Origin: Tamarix chinensis
Lineage: Eukaryota > Streptophyta > Magnoliopsida > Caryophyllales > Tamaricaceae
DNA: 64,000 nt
Assembly: GCA_030549775.1 (NCBI GenBank)
Contig: CM060175.1
Span: forward strand, 63,973,245-64,037,244
Direction of reading: 5' to 3'
A program made the translations under genes and the position numbers. This document shows positions 35,411 through 48,930 of this stretch, one piece after another. The notes below the pieces were generated by a model. That model searched no databases and was not told the DNA's origin. It saw only the letters and a program-made list of their open reading frames with translations. How positions within the stretch are numbered: position 1 is the first letter of the stretch; every line of letters begins with the position of its first letter.

Positions 35411-37676
35411 ATTATTTTCTATCCCTTTTCCGATTGGTTTTAGTTTATTTGTTTAATTTTATATAATTTTAGATCCCAATATATGTGTTGCATGGTGTTG
35501 TTTACTTAGAAAATCCCTAAATTATTATGGAGAAAACAACTTTTGTACTTTTGTGTAGCTTGGATTTAGGTCAATTTAATCATTCATGAGATGTTAGAAA
35601 TTATGTGTGCCCATGGTAGATTATTGAGATATAGAATTGTGCTAGGGTTTTCCTTAATTCTAGCATTTTGAGATTCATGATGAGATGAAAACTTGTTCTT
35701 AAATAGTTAATATGTACATTCAATTTGTTATTAATTAGATCTATATGCGTGTGTAATATGTTAAGTGGTTAACATATGCATGTATAAGGTTTTTTAGGGT
35801 TAGTGATATTGTCAAGTTATGATGTAATATCCATGTTAAGTGTCCCATTATTATCATTATATGTATAGTTATAGTTGATATAAAGCATGTGTGTATAATT
35901 GGGGTTAGATTATTAGATTTGTTTTTCGCATGCCCTATGGATAAAAATGTTTTTGTATATGCACCATGACATTAATTGCCATCTTAAATGACATATTGTC
36001 ATGTGTTGTGTGGGATATATGATACGTTAGAGACACATGATTAGGGGTTGTACACATAAGTTGCGAAATGCATGCAAAATAAAATATATAACCAATCGCA
36101 AAGTCTTAAAAATTACCAGCTTACTAAAATATTATAAACTATTATCTTTTTATCCTTTTCATGGAAATTTCTCATAAGAATAATGGTTGGTATGAAATTA
36201 GGTAATAATGTATAATTAGTGTTTTAAGGACATTTTGGTCATTTTGACCTAATGCATCTAATAGGAGGGTGACATTAGAATACCAATAGATTGACCTTGA
36301 TATTGACTTTGACTTTAAATTTGATTGTTGACTTGGATAATTAAAAATAAAAGAAAAATGGTGAAGTATGGAAATGGGAGTTGGTGTTTAGTATGTGATA
36401 TTTATGATCACCCTATAAAATGTTAACACTTAAAATGGAAGGCCTCACTTTTGGAAATAGTTTTTCTCTAAGTTTAGCTACACTAGAGATAATAAAGGAT
36501 CCCTTAGTTGGTTTTGGCTAGTTGGTGTACTATTATACCCCAACAAGATCTTACTCTCTTCTATAGGTGACATATGGGCCCTATAGAGGGTATCAATACT
36601 TAAAGATTAGGTAAACTGGGTTGGAGGATACTTTGTTGCTTGTGTGCATTAGTATGACAAGGTGTACAATAGTATCCTTAGGTTCAATAATAAGGGTATT
36701 GTGTTGCTTTTATGTAGTAGTATAACTAATTGTACCATAGTATATCCGCGTTTATTGTATCCCCTTTAGTAATTAAAATAGAAGTAACTAATGTGTAAGA
36801 ATTTAAATGGATTGTGGTGGTTGTGGTTTGGTAGTTACTTTTGTATGCTACTTAAGTTTGGTAGGTTGGTTTGATAGTTGTCTTAATATTCTACTTTTAG
36901 TAACTAGAATTGATATGGATGCTTAGTTTGGTAGTTTACACAATGCACTACCTTAGGATTTTAGAATTACCTTGGTTGGTTGGTCTGTAGAGCCTTAAGG
37001 GGCTACCTTGTTAGCCATCGATCATGATATGGCAAATGTGTATTGTGAGATGATATGAAATGATTACATATGTTGTTTGTTAATCATGAGGATTTGATGG
37101 CATATGCTTCCTCATATGATTATTCGTATATTATTAGTGCATGTGTTTTATGCTTTGAGCATGTTACTGAATTATTATGTGATTATGTACAATGTGATCA
37201 TACTACCTTTTGTGAGGTATTGTGGTTTACTCGGTATAAAGATACTACATTTGCATATGTTTATGTGTGATTCATGAAGTGATTCAATGCATATCAACAA
37301 GGCAAGGATTTGTGGGGTCCCTGAGAATATGTTCTATTATTGGAATGGGCTTTTGGGTCTAAAAGTTAGGAAAAACTAGTGTTGCAACTTTGGGTACTAG
37401 TTTTTATTGTAGTTGATTTTTCTATGAACTCTTATGTCCCTTATTGTTCTTTGATTATCATAGTTATACAGAGTATTTATCCATAGTTTTTATCTATGTT
37501 ATTATCTCTCATTTCCAATACTTTATTTTAGATTAAACTTATTTTGAGCCTTCGCACTTGGCATAATAAAGGTGATGGAACCAAACTTATGCCAAGTGTG
37601 GTAGTATCACCCATTACTTTTTAATTAAACTTCCACAAAAAGAAAATTTTCAAGTAGTAAAATTGGGTGTTTTACA

Positions 37677-37947
37677 AAGAATGACATGAAAAGTGTGGTT
37701 AGGAGTATGCTAGGTTGTTTTGATTCTTCTTGAAACAAGGGGTTGAATAAATCATGATCCATGATTTTAATTTGGTTTAAAATCATGATTTAAGTTCTTA
37801 ACATGCTGTAGTTTGATTCTAGAAGATTTCATGATCGAAGGTTGGATTATGTATGTGGAAAAAAATGCATGAAAGGATCAAGTGAAGTATTTTGCATGAT
37901 TGGTCATGTCATAGGAGGTAAAATCAATTGGTTTGTTGCAAACCACA
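37677..37947. other. Short linker between two solo LTRs
   Basis: Contains ATCATGATCC and similar AT-rich phrases. No gene or element recognised. Confidence 0.4.
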
Positions 37948-40900
37948 TATAATATCCCACTTTCTAGAAACATAATTTTCTTTATATAATAGTTTTATTT
38001 ATGAAATTTGATATCTAATCATATCAAAATCAATTAGATTTATTTAATTCGTGAATCTTGAACTCAAATATTTGATTTAGCTTTTGATCATTTTAATTTA
38101 TAACTCTTACAATGATTCTTTTATCGAAACTTTGAATTTATCTAGGTTTTTTTTAAAAAAATTAGAAAGATGACATTTTTAAATTTAAGATATGATTTGA
38201 ATTGAATTTTAATTATTTTCTATGTAAAATGATTATTTTATTACTATGTTGATTTTATCAAAAAAATTCTCTGAATTTTTTTATATTCAAATTTAATTTT
38301 ATACATTTTATTTTGTTGATTTATTAATGATTTATGCTTCATATAAATATTTTAAGTAATCATTTCTTTTAGCATATGTATCTAGATAATTCGTTCACAA
38401 ATATAATTTTATTAAATTCATATAATTCTTATTCTTGTTCAAAATTTATATTTCCATTTCTAATTATTTTTATAATTTAATATATATTTTGTGTCTTATT
38501 GATTTGTCGTAAAAGTCTTATAGCATCTTTTTTATTTTTTTTTGAGCAAGTAAAACTTTAGAGAAATAATATTTATTTTATCTATATATTCATATCATAA
38601 GTTTATGATTTTTACAATGCTTCGTAACCCTCCAAAATCCCTATTTTGAATTTTCCGCAATTTATTCTGATTTTCTATGAAACATTATTTATGATCAATT
38701 TTTAAGTGATTCATTGAGATTTAAAAAATATCTTTCAATAATTTAGTGGACCCAGTGTATCGACTGAATATCGAGATGATGTTAGGGTTTAACACAAAAA
38801 GTTTCTAAAATCAATTTATTTATGACTTTTGCTTGTAAGTGTTCACAATAATCTTATTCAAAAATTATTTAAATTATTTTTGGATTCTTATAATCTAAAT
38901 TAAATATATTTCTAGAAATTCTACATATTATTTTAATATTTTATTATTCATTTATGTAAATAATATGAATTCTCGTTACCGTTAAGTGTTTTTATCTTAA
39001 AGTTTTTTTAGAAATCCTTAAATAAATTGTTTACTGGTTTTATCTTTTAGGGTCCTTACAAAATGATTTCCATTAAATGAGTTTCAAATAAAATATCCCT
39101 TTTATTAATTATATATTTTATAACCCCTAAATATCCTTTTCATCTTGTTCGACAAAACCAAACACCCCACTACTCTTTTCCCCACCTCCACCTTGTCTAC
39201 TTATCAGCCTAACTCCACCACCACTACGTCATTTCTCCTCCTTTGATCCCTATCCTTTTTGGAATCATCCACTTCTATTTGATGACCACCCCAGCCTATT
39301 GGATCATCACAACATATTGGAAATGGTGATTCATGCTCAAGGTTGTAGTAGAAAACCATCGATGATCCACCATTGTCTCCCTTCATCCTCCTCCCTTCCT
39401 TCTTGTCATTTTTCCCTACCATGGATGAGTTATAAACAATCGCCAAAGCTCTAACACCAATGACTAGTAGTATGATCACAATAGTAGTTCAGCACAGAAG
39501 GTCTAGCCACCTCCAACTCTACCCAAGCACCACCATGTGGTGATTGACTTCCAGGGATGTTAACCAACCTGCACCAACTTCATTTTAGTAGATTTCTATT
39601 TAGTATAATTATCAAAACTTTAAATTCTAATTTGAATTAATTTTATATAAATTAGGTTTAACTAATCTAAAATAATTGTTAAATTATGTATATATGAGTT
39701 AGATAATTGATTTGGTTGAGTTATTTGTATTCTGTGGTTAATTTGTGAGATTTGGATTTTTCACCTGATTATCTCCAAATAAATCAGACATGTCAAACTA
39801 AGCTATTTTCAATAAATTGAGTAAGCAATGTTTCTTGAAATTTATTTAACTTCATGTTGGTAGCTTTAATTTGAGAAATAGATGGAATTCGTTGAATTGG
39901 GATCTATGGGCTCAAACCCTGATCAAGGAGCCATGTCTTTTAAATAGGATTAGATCTTTAAGTTATTTATTTCAATTGAATCTATAAAAAAAATTTAGAA
40001 TATGTTCAATCTTGTTTTCAAACCATCAATTTAATTAATTTAGCAAGATTCAATTATATTTGCATTTCGGGCTAAAACCTTAATTTTTGGATATAGTTTC
40101 TTTAAATTGGTTGTTCTAATGATTATATTTATTGAATTTAATTCTTCAAATTTCTTCATAATTAGTTTAGTTGTATTTTTTAAGTACCAATTTGAAGTAA
40201 TTAATTCTAATTGGTCGATTCGCAGTTTAAGCCTAGAAACCCTAATTTTTGGACTTTTCTTTATAAAATTGAGTGAGCTTTTGATGGCGTTTTCTTAAAT
40301 TGCTTTATTGGATTAATTTTATATATGTTCAATTATATTTTTGTTTTATAAATTGGATGAATTCTCAAGAATTGGTTGATTTATACTTTGGTAGTAAAAC
40401 CTAACCTTTAAGGTTATTTCCTAGAGAATTTGACCTGCCCTCTATAACTTATGCTCAATTAATGTTCTAAAGAAATTGACAATGTTTTAAAATATTCATA
40501 CTATCTTGAATAGGTCAAGCCTCATTTCTTTGAAATTTTTTAGAAGTGCATCCTTGAATCTTGAATCCTAGATATATTTTTTTTCTAGAAAATTAGTTTG
40601 TGTTTCTCATTGATTAATTGACATTATGAGAATCTGTGACCATTAAGATAGCTTACTAACTTAGGCTTCTAATTTTCAAACCTAATCTAGGAAAGCGCTC
40701 TATTAGGTCCTAAAGCTTGGGTCTCATTCCTTTATTCTTTTGGTTTAGCTAGCTATAGACTAAGTTAAGTCTCTACTTACCTACACTTATGGTTCTTTCA
40801 TTAGTACAAATCATTATGCATGTATTTTGGAGGTGAAAGTGGTGTGACTCATATGGAATGGTATGTCAAGCATGCAATATGCCTTGTGTGATAATTTTGT

Positions 40901-42272
40901 ATTAACCATGAGTTTAAAGTGTTGAAAAAAAGCATGAAAATATGGTAAAAGAGCATGAGGTTCAAGTAATTCATAAATTTGAATATTGTTGAGCATGATA
41001 GGGTAAGAATGTGTGAGATAGAGCTATTTGACTCTTTTAAGGATGATGAATATGAAAGTATATGCATATGTATGTTGGAGTATAATTATATTTTCTATTT
41101 AGGTGTATGATTAAGTAAAAGAGAATGTTACAAGCATGATTAAGTAACAAAGCATGTTAAGCTTGTTTATCTTCAAGCATGGTTATATGGATGACATGTT
41201 AAATTCAAAATGTTCGTTTTGATTACGTGAGAGTAAATCATGTGTAATTGTATTGAAGTGGTTTCTTAATTGATATATGATGTTGGGATAAGTGAATCCT
41301 CAAACTTCAGTTTTGAAGTAGTGCTAAGAGCTGACCATGTCTCTAAGTAATTCATCGGGCTAAGCATATCCCCAAGTAATTCTTAGAGCTAGACATGTCC
41401 TTTTGTAATGGTTGGGGGTTAAGCAACCCAATTGGTTTATTTTTGGAATTATCCATAAATATCTTATTGGTTTATTTGAGTCTATTTACGAATCAAGATG
41501 TCCGTACTTGAAGTTGTGTGGTCACATAATGAGTTTCAATAATATGAATTATTCCTATATGAGATGCAAAAGTTAACTTATATTTCCACAATTCCATGCT
41601 TACATGTTTAAGTATGATGTTACATATGTTTCGCATGTTATTATATGTGTAAGGGATGAGTTATGATGTAGGTATAAAGTAAGTAGATGATTGTATAAAT
41701 GCAATGCGCCCTAATTTTATATGCATCTAATCTTGTGATTCATGTTTCCCTATAAGATATGGCATTGTTATTTTCTCACCATTAGATCTATGCTAATAGT
41801 ATATTGATTGATTGGTCAATGTGATGAACCATTAATGGTAGGCAGCAAACCACTATTGTAGGGTTGATTTTGAAAGTCTCATCATTGGGTTGAAGACATA
41901 GGGTTTGAGAGTAGAGTATTTGGTTGGAGATGTATTTGGAATGTAGCTCCTTTTGGATTTTCATTTTTTTTTTGGAAAGCTAAGGTTCGATTCACAATTT
42001 TTTCATTGTCTTTATCGGTAATTATTTGGTTCAGTGAAACCATTCATTTGCATCTACCATTAGATAATTTATTGCGGGAGTTTATTCTCCTTATATAAAT
42101 GAGGTTTTTTTTTTATTGGACAAGTTTTAACCTTGCATTCAACAAAGGTTAGGTGAACACACACACCTTTCCTTATGCCATATATAGTGGTCTCATTCGT
42201 ATTCTTATTTTAGCTGCCACAATTTATTTTATAAAACAAACTTTTTTAAGAGTGAAAAATGGGAGTATTACA
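37948..42272 (+). mobile_element. Solo LTR (4.3 kb), related to 52223-57218
   Basis: It begins TATAATATCCC (TG changed to TA) and ends GGGAGTATTACA. The flanks CCACA (37943-37947) and CCAAA (42273-42277) are a probable 5-bp duplication with one change. It shares with the solo LTR 52223-57218, in order: periodic AAACCYTAA motifs (39914-40397), a TTAGCTAGCT block with the mirrored GTAAGTCTCTACTTAC hairpin (about 40755-40782), repeats of AGACATGTCC...AAGTAATTC type (41333-41420), a 32-bp identical block at 41620-41651, and the tail ending in TTACA. No gag or pol is present. Confidence 0.75.
39914..40404 (+). repeat. ~161-bp periodic array with telobox-like motifs
   Basis: AAACCCT-type motifs lie at 39914 (AAACCCTGA), 40075 (AAACCTTAA), 40237 (AAACCCTAA) and 40397 (AAACCTAA), at spacings of 161, 162 and 160 bp. 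Each sits after a GGGCT or similar phrase in a loosely conserved AT-rich unit. The cognate array is at 53684-54461. Confidence 0.7.
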
Positions 42273-42907
42273 CCAAACCATTTGGCACCCTTTTGATGTT
42301 GATTTTGGTTATTCTTTCATATAAACTAGTCCATTAGTTTTAGGATATCAATCGACTAGTTTATTGAACTTTTTGATTTGTTCAATTCTATTTATACCAC
42401 TCGATTGGTTCAATAGAACTAGTCCACAAGCTTTGCCCTAACATTTCCACTTGTTTCCTATTTTGCATGATCATTTGTTTTTTATATTCCTAAACCAGTT
42501 CACTAATTTGAGGTACTGGTCCACTGGCTTTCGAAGACATGTTGATGTTTTTATTTCAAACCTTTAGGTTTGACCCCTTTTAACTATTGAATTTTTAATA
42601 TTATCCCTTATTTTATTAATAAGTCTAATGGAACAAAATAGCGGAAAAAATGGTAATATGATTAATTATCTAGTGAGCCTTAATGACATACACAGCTAAA
42701 TGTTGGAATTATGATAAGTGTGTTGAGCTATTGATCCCTTCATAATTAAGATAGTAATCAATACAAATGGAATATCCTTGAGAACTGGTTAACTAGGTAG
42801 TATTGTGGCTTTTACATGTTCATATATAGACCTCATGTTAAGTGTGGATTTAATTCCTAGCATGAGATATTATGACATAAAATGGAAGATTATATGATAT
42901 ATGATAA
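42273..42907. other. Intergenic sequence, no gene seen
   Basis: Contains several ACTAGTCCA(C/T) phrases similar to ones near 26150-26230, suggesting it may be more of the older repeat into which the solo LTRs inserted. No gene. Confidence 0.4.
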
Positions 42908-43290
42908 CTATTTGTATTGGGTTAGTTGATGGTTCTACTCTACACTTACTTAAGATATGTTGGCTTATATTAACTCAATTAGTGGTTGCAGTCCCCCTTT
43001 ATTTAACATATGTTGGCTATCTATATTAGATTAGCTAGTGGTTTTATTCCACCTTTGCTTGAGATGTGTTGGTTATCTAAATTAGGTCAATATATAGGTT
43101 TATTCCACCTTTGCTTGAGATGTGTTTACTCTCTATATTGGATTAGCAAGTGGTTATAATCTACCTTTATTTTATATGTGTTGACTATCTATATTGAGTT
43201 AGCTGGTGATTTAATACACCTTTGCTCAAGATGTGTTAGTTATTTATATTGGATTAGTTAACAGTTGTATATAGTCCACCTTTATTTCAG
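42908..43290 (+). repeat. Minisatellite, ~59-bp unit, 6-7 copies
   Basis: Imperfect tandem units have a consensus resembling TATCTATATTGGATTAGCTA followed by GTGGTTTTATTCCACCTTT and GCTTGAGATGTGTTGG. Unit starts fall near 42908, 42964, 43024, 43081, 43132, 43193 and 43253. The last is partial. Confidence 0.8.
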
Positions 43291-43446
43291 TATAAGTATA
43301 TGTCCCTATATCTAAGTGATTGATGAACTAGAATTATGTGACCTTAATAAGAATTTGTGATATGGCTAAAATTATTCCTTGAGTATATGATCAACCTTTC
43401 ATAAGTGATTTAGAGATGAGTGCATATGTTGTTTATGCATCCTATG

Positions 43447-44372
43447 TGTAACACCCTAAATCTTTAAAAACCTAAAATTTGGATATTTAACCTTTTATTC
43501 AGAAAAATTAATCTTTAAAATTTAATTTAATTATTTTTATCAATCTTTGACTTATAAAAATGGATAAAATAATTTAATAAATTAATACGATTATTTTTAT
43601 CATTTTATCTTACTCTTTTTATTTAAATAAATCCCAAATCTATAATTCTACTAAAATTATTTTCTTAAATTAATACCTTAGTTTTTGGACAAATTTATTT
43701 AATATTTTCCCAATAACCCAATGTTAGCCTAATTTATAATCCTAACTCTAAATATATTTTCCTTTTCAATTTCTCCTTTTCCTTTTTCCTTTTCTTTCTT
43801 TTTTCTTCCTTCCCTTCCTTTTCTTTCTTTTCTTTCCGTCTCCTTCTTCTTTGGCCCAACCTGAGCCATCCTCTTCCTTTTCTTTCTATTCTTCTCCAGC
43901 ACTGGCCATCCCAAATTTCCCCCTTTTCTTTCTTTTCTTTTTTCCCTTAAGCCAGCTCAGCTTCTCCCTTTCCCTTATTCTTTTCTCCCACATGGGCCAG
44001 CCCATTTCCTTCTTTTCTTTTCCCCCCCGTGCAGCCCATATCCCCTCCCTCTCATTCTTCCTCATCTACACCCCTGTGCCAAACACACCCCCTCGCATAC
44101 CCCATTTCTTCCTTTTGCACCCAGCATATTTGCACATCCCTCCCCTCTTCCGACCAGGCCACCTACACCACCGCCTCTCTACCTATCCCTTTTTTTCATT
44201 TTCAACCCTGTAGCCCCTGGTCCCCTTCCCCCATATGCATTTCCTTCCATTTTCATCCCTGCTATCTCTGCATGCTCTGCCCCCTGCCTACAACACCCCT
44301 ACACACCACCTAACCTTGCACACCGAGCACCTTCTCTCATCATCCTCCTCCTCCTCCTCCTCCTCCTCCTTC
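43447..44372 (+). repeat. LTR start region, truncated after its leader
   Basis: Starts TGTAACACCCTAAATC, runs AT-rich for about 300 bp, then enters a long pyrimidine-rich leader (43760-44372) that ends in a (CCT)n run at about 44340-44368. No 3' end was found. Long frames at 43851-44313 are low-complexity Pro/Ser/Phe products of the leader. Confidence 0.55.
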
Positions 44373-46282
44373 TTTTAGAAATACTTTTATGGATTTCCAA
44401 GCAAGTTGAATAACTAGTTTGTAGACCACATAAAACATTATACCATGCAAGATAATTCTATGCCACCTCATGGAAATCTAATTAGAAGGAAGGTAACACA
44501 TCTTGATAAGATGGTAATTAGTTGTGGTCCTTCTAGATATCTTACCAATAGCAAGAGAGGAGTGTTAAATGCAATGCACTTAACTTGTGTCCAAAGTAAA
44601 CCAATCATTGAATTCCGATGCTTGAAGTTTCTTGTCCTCAAATATTGATGAAGATAAAAGGAATCAAGTTGATTTTGTCACTTATAATGATGTCCTTAAG
44701 CAAACCCTAAAGTGGAATCACCACTTTAATTATTCAACATTTGATATATGTCCTAACTGCATATAGGTTAATCACGTAAAATTCTAGAACTACTACAATT
44801 GATGAGATATGTAATGATCTATTTGGTGACCTTATGTTGGTTTGAAATAAGATTTTTTCATTGATACTAATTTATTACTTGGAATTGAAGTGCAAAAGAG
44901 TTTATGCACCACATACGACACATTGAGATTTCAAAATTAGCATATCAAGTAAACAAATCTTGGAATTAGATAATGCTACTAATATAAATGATTGGCATGG
45001 GAAGTGTGAAATAATCCACTAAATTATTCTAGTTTTAGTTTGATAGTTTCAGTTAACCATCGATATTGTTTCTTTATGTGTGTTTTCCATTCCACACCAT
45101 TAGCTTATAGTAAAATAAGGGAGGTAAATATGGAGACCATTTTATGGTGCTTCACTTAACCATTTAATTATTCTCAAGACTCAAGCTCCCAAAAGTAAAG
45201 ATATCAATAATCGTGCTATTATTTATCATCTCATCATCATATAGCTTTGTAATTAGCCATTTTGAAAGGGTGCATCAAGACCTCAAGTACCTCATTTTAG
45301 CTTACTTTATATTTCAAATGATTCAGATAAAACAAAATTAATTGTTAAAATTAGCAATTCCTTGTTCTTGTCGTCGATATATCTATTACTTACAAACACA
45401 ACCTAATGTGGTTCCTAGTTATTTAACTCAACTATTAAATGCTCATTGTATTCATAGTTTGATTTTGGTAGTATTTACATTATGTGTGTGTGTGCGCGTG
45501 CGTCTTATTTTGAAACTTTTGTTGTTACACATCTCCTTTCAAGGAAAGCTAAAATTGAATATTTATACCCTTATGTTTTCAATTTAGGGTAATCACTTGA
45601 GTCCAAGATATATTATTAAAGCTTTATTTTCAACTGACTTGCAATTTGAGAACTATAGACAGTAACTTAGGTTAAGGTTCTTTAACTCGTATAGATATTT
45701 TTAGTTCTATATTGTAAGAGATTCCACATTTTGGATTTAACTGACAAGTTTGTCCCTTCTCTTCTTATAGAATGCATGTTGCATTATGACAGCCTTAGTT
45801 GTTAAATTTTCACTCAAGATCTTACGATTCTATAATCCTAAAACCTAAATTTAACTAAGCGTTCCCTAACCTTATGTAGAGTTTTGAAGATGTAGAATAG
45901 TGGTAGAATCTTAAAATTCTGCTTACTAACTATAATTATTATCTATTTTTCTTTAAATTTAATTTTTTTATTTTTCCTCTTATTTACGCTATTTATATTT
46001 TTCCTTGACATTATAATTCTCGAATTCTTGTATTTTGTGACATATTATATATTGGACATGAAAGAACATAAAGGAAGTATAGGTAAGATATATACCATTA
46101 ACAGAAATATTTTTTTATTTTTTTTTTGTATTTAGATCATAAAATCTTTTTTCATTTTATTTTATTTTTTCTCTTTTGATATAAATGAACATAAATTTTG
46201 TGGTATACTCATGGTGTTATATGTAAATATAAACTAAACTCCTTTTTATTTTGATTCATTTGAATGTTGAACACCAGCCTTA
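44373..46282. other. AT-rich intergenic sequence, no gene seen
   Basis: No coding similarity recognised. A short GTGTGTGTGTGCGCGTGCG run lies near 45483. T-rich runs near 46110-46180 precede the LINE. Confidence 0.5.
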
Positions 46283-48930
46283 TTTCTTTTTTAGGTGAAA
46301 TAATAAAAGAGGAAATAAGAACATGTAAACAGGTCTTGATCCAAGACAGGAGATAACAAAAAACTAAAAAGCTAAGAAGCTAGAGAAACTCCTAGATTAG
46401 ATTATCTATACAATTCATCAATTGGTTGAAAGATTTTCAATGTTGGAACATATTCATCCTTCCTACCAATTCTAACACAATATGCTTCTAAATGGTGTTA
46501 TGAGAATTTGATTCATCTCTAAAGATTCTTCTATTTATCTCCATCCAAATATGATAAATGGTGGCAACTACTAAGGTACGAATAAATTGCCTTCTTATCC
46601 TTAGACCCCGACCACATGTAGTTTCCCAATGGATAATATCCTGCCAATTAGTGACCTGTTGATGACAGCCTAGCTTGAGTAAAAGAGGTAGCCAAACAGA
46701 TCTAGCAAATGTGTAATCAAAGAATAAATGAGGCTGATTTTCAGCTGCATCATTGAAAAACACGTAATTTTCTTCAATCTACAAACCATAGGTTTAAAGT
46801 TTGTCTTGAGTTTGGAGGTAACCCAAGACAGCAAGCCACAAGATAAAAGAATGTCTTTTTGGGGAGTAATTAGCATACACAAAATAAAACCAAGGAACTT
46901 TGTCATGACCAGGTCTAATAATATGATAAGCTGTTGAGATAGAAAATTTTCCATGATGCATGATATGTGATAGGTTGGGCTGTTGGAGAATGACACGAGC
47001 ATGATCCCTGAGATCCAATACTTCTTTGAGGATCCATGATGTAGAATTTCTCACCCTAACCTCTAAAATATCTATCCAGTATGCATGAATCCACTTTACC
47101 CACATTAGATCTTTCTTTGCAGATAGATGCCAAATGAGTTTACACATTGTAGCATTATTCCACCATATAAGGTTAATAAGGCCTAAGCCCCCTTCATTTT
47201 TAGGTAAGCACACTGAGTCCTAGGCTACCAAAGCAGGTTTTGAAACATTAGAGCTCCCTTACCATAAGAAGGCACGACATAAAGCATTAATTTATGTGAT
47301 AACATGCATTGGAAAAAGGAAGACCATGCTCCAATAAGTCTGAAAGCTAAGAAGGATAGGCTAAATTAATTGAATTCTTCTTGCATAGCTAAGAAGAGAA
47401 GTCTGCCAAGCTCCCATTCTGGAGGTGAATTTGTCAATGAGTGGCTAGTAATGTTGCTTAGTAATGTATCTTCCATCAAGGGGAACTCCCAGGCATTTGA
47501 AAGGCAAAACCCCTTTAGGAATGTGAAAAGAATGAAAATTTTCATCCTTTAGCTGTTGGGTGCACCCTCCTCCATAATAACCATGACTCTCTGGTACATT
47601 CGTGCTGAGGCCAGAGATTTGGGAGAAATGGATAAACGTGTTAAGCACAGTTGAAAAAGAATCATGTGTACCCTTACAGGATAAAAGGAGGTCATCAGCA
47701 TACATGAGATTAATGATCTTCATCTTTTTACACCTAGGATGAGGAGAGAAAGAAGGATTGGACCATAATGTTAGGAAAGCACGATTTAGGTACTCCATTA
47801 CTAGGACAAAGAGATAGGGAGAAACAGGATCTCCATGTCTCAAGCCTCTTTTGGCAGGAAAAGGGGGTGAAGGACACCATTAAATTTAATGGAGTAGCTA
47901 ACAGTGGATACACAAGCCATGACGATATTTACAAAATGGGAAGGGAAATGCAGTCTAATTAGAATCTTTTCAAGACAATCTCAATGAACAGAGTCATAGG
48001 CTTTCTTCCTATCTAATTTGATCATGATTCTAAGAGATAAGTGTTGTTGGTTATAACCCTTGATGAGCTCTGTAGCAAGGAGGATGTTATCTGTAGTCGA
48101 CATGCCTTTGATAAAAGCTAATTGAGCTTCTCCAACCAAATATGGTAAAATAGGTTGGAGCCTGAGGGTAATAAGAGTTACTATAATTTTGTATAAAGAA
48201 TTACAGCAAAAAATAGGCCTATAATCACTTGGAGAAGAAGAATTTGGGATTTTTGGAATTAAATTAAGAGTGGTGACATTCAAACCTATAGGCATAACAC
48301 CTATGATAATAATAAAAAGGTTGATATTGCCACATACAGGTCAGTACCAATAGTATCCCATGTAGACTTGAAAAGGTGTGAATTATAACCATCAGGGCTA
48401 GGGGCTTTGCTGGAAGCTAAAGAGAAAACAACATTCTTCACTTCCTCATAAGTAATAGGTGCTAGTAGTGATAGTTTTTGCGGGCCTGTGACTATGGCTC
48501 CTCTAAAAAGTGTATCATTATCAAGAGAGTAAGAAATTGAGGAATTTGTGCCCACTAATTGGTGGTAGAAGTCTTGAATGATCAAAAAAAATTCTTGCTG
48601 ATCAGTATGAGTAATTCCTTCAAAGTCAATCAATGAATGAATCTGGTTCTTCATTTTCCTCCCCTTCACAATGGCATGAAAACATTTTGTATTGTCATCC
48701 CCCAAAGTGAGCCATTGAATACATGCCTTTTTCTTATAGAACATATCCTCACACTTGGCCAAGGAATTTATCTATGGAGTAAATGTTGTTCTTGATGGTG
48801 AAGAGTATGGTCTTTGAAGTTCTGATTCAGCTTAAGTTGAATGAACTCTAGCTCCTTCTTTTCTTGTTGCACTCTTTTACTAATGCCTCCAAATCTACTT
48901 TTATTAAACTGTCTCAGGGGTTTCTTTAAT
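46283..48930 (-). pseudogene. 5'-truncated L1-type LINE (RT and zf-RVT)
   Basis: Minus-strand pieces in order: a coiled pre-RT block FNKSRFGGISKRVQQEKKEL (about 48900) and CIQWLTLGDDNTKCFHAIVKGR (48762 on); RT fingers/palm SLASSKAPSPDGYN, FKSTW, LNLIPKIPNSSSPSDYRPI (48295 on) and the AYDSVH block; the catalytic YADD in NLMYADDLLLSCKG (47843-47445); then the post-RT and zf-RVT region (47213-46488) with PKNEGGLGLINLIWWNNA, ISTAYHII and TIYHIWMEINRRIF. The apurinic endonuclease and ORF1 are missing, so it is a typical 5'-truncated insertion. An A-rich tail lies at about 46286-46293 (minus strand). Many stops and shifts make it inactive. Confidence 0.93.

Larger units (their letters stand above)
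27372..37676 (+). mobile_element. Solo LTR (~3.4 kb) interrupted by a CRM-like element
   Basis: The LTR starts TGTAATATCTCATTTATTG and ends AAAATTGGGTGTTTTACA. It is flanked by an identical 5-bp duplication AAGAA (27367-27371 and 37677-37681). Removing the nested element at 28528-35410 and one copy of its ATTAT duplication leaves about 3.4 kb with no gag or pol, so it is a solo LTR formed by recombination between two LTRs. It has a pyrimidine-rich leader (27560-28500) and, 79-121 bp before its end, a perfect 12-bp stem (37555-37566 with 37587-37598) followed by GTGTGGTAGTATCACCC. The lineage is not determinable without the internal domain; long non-coding LTRs with TGTAAYACCC ends occur in Tekay- and Tat-type gypsy elements. 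Confidence 0.85.
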
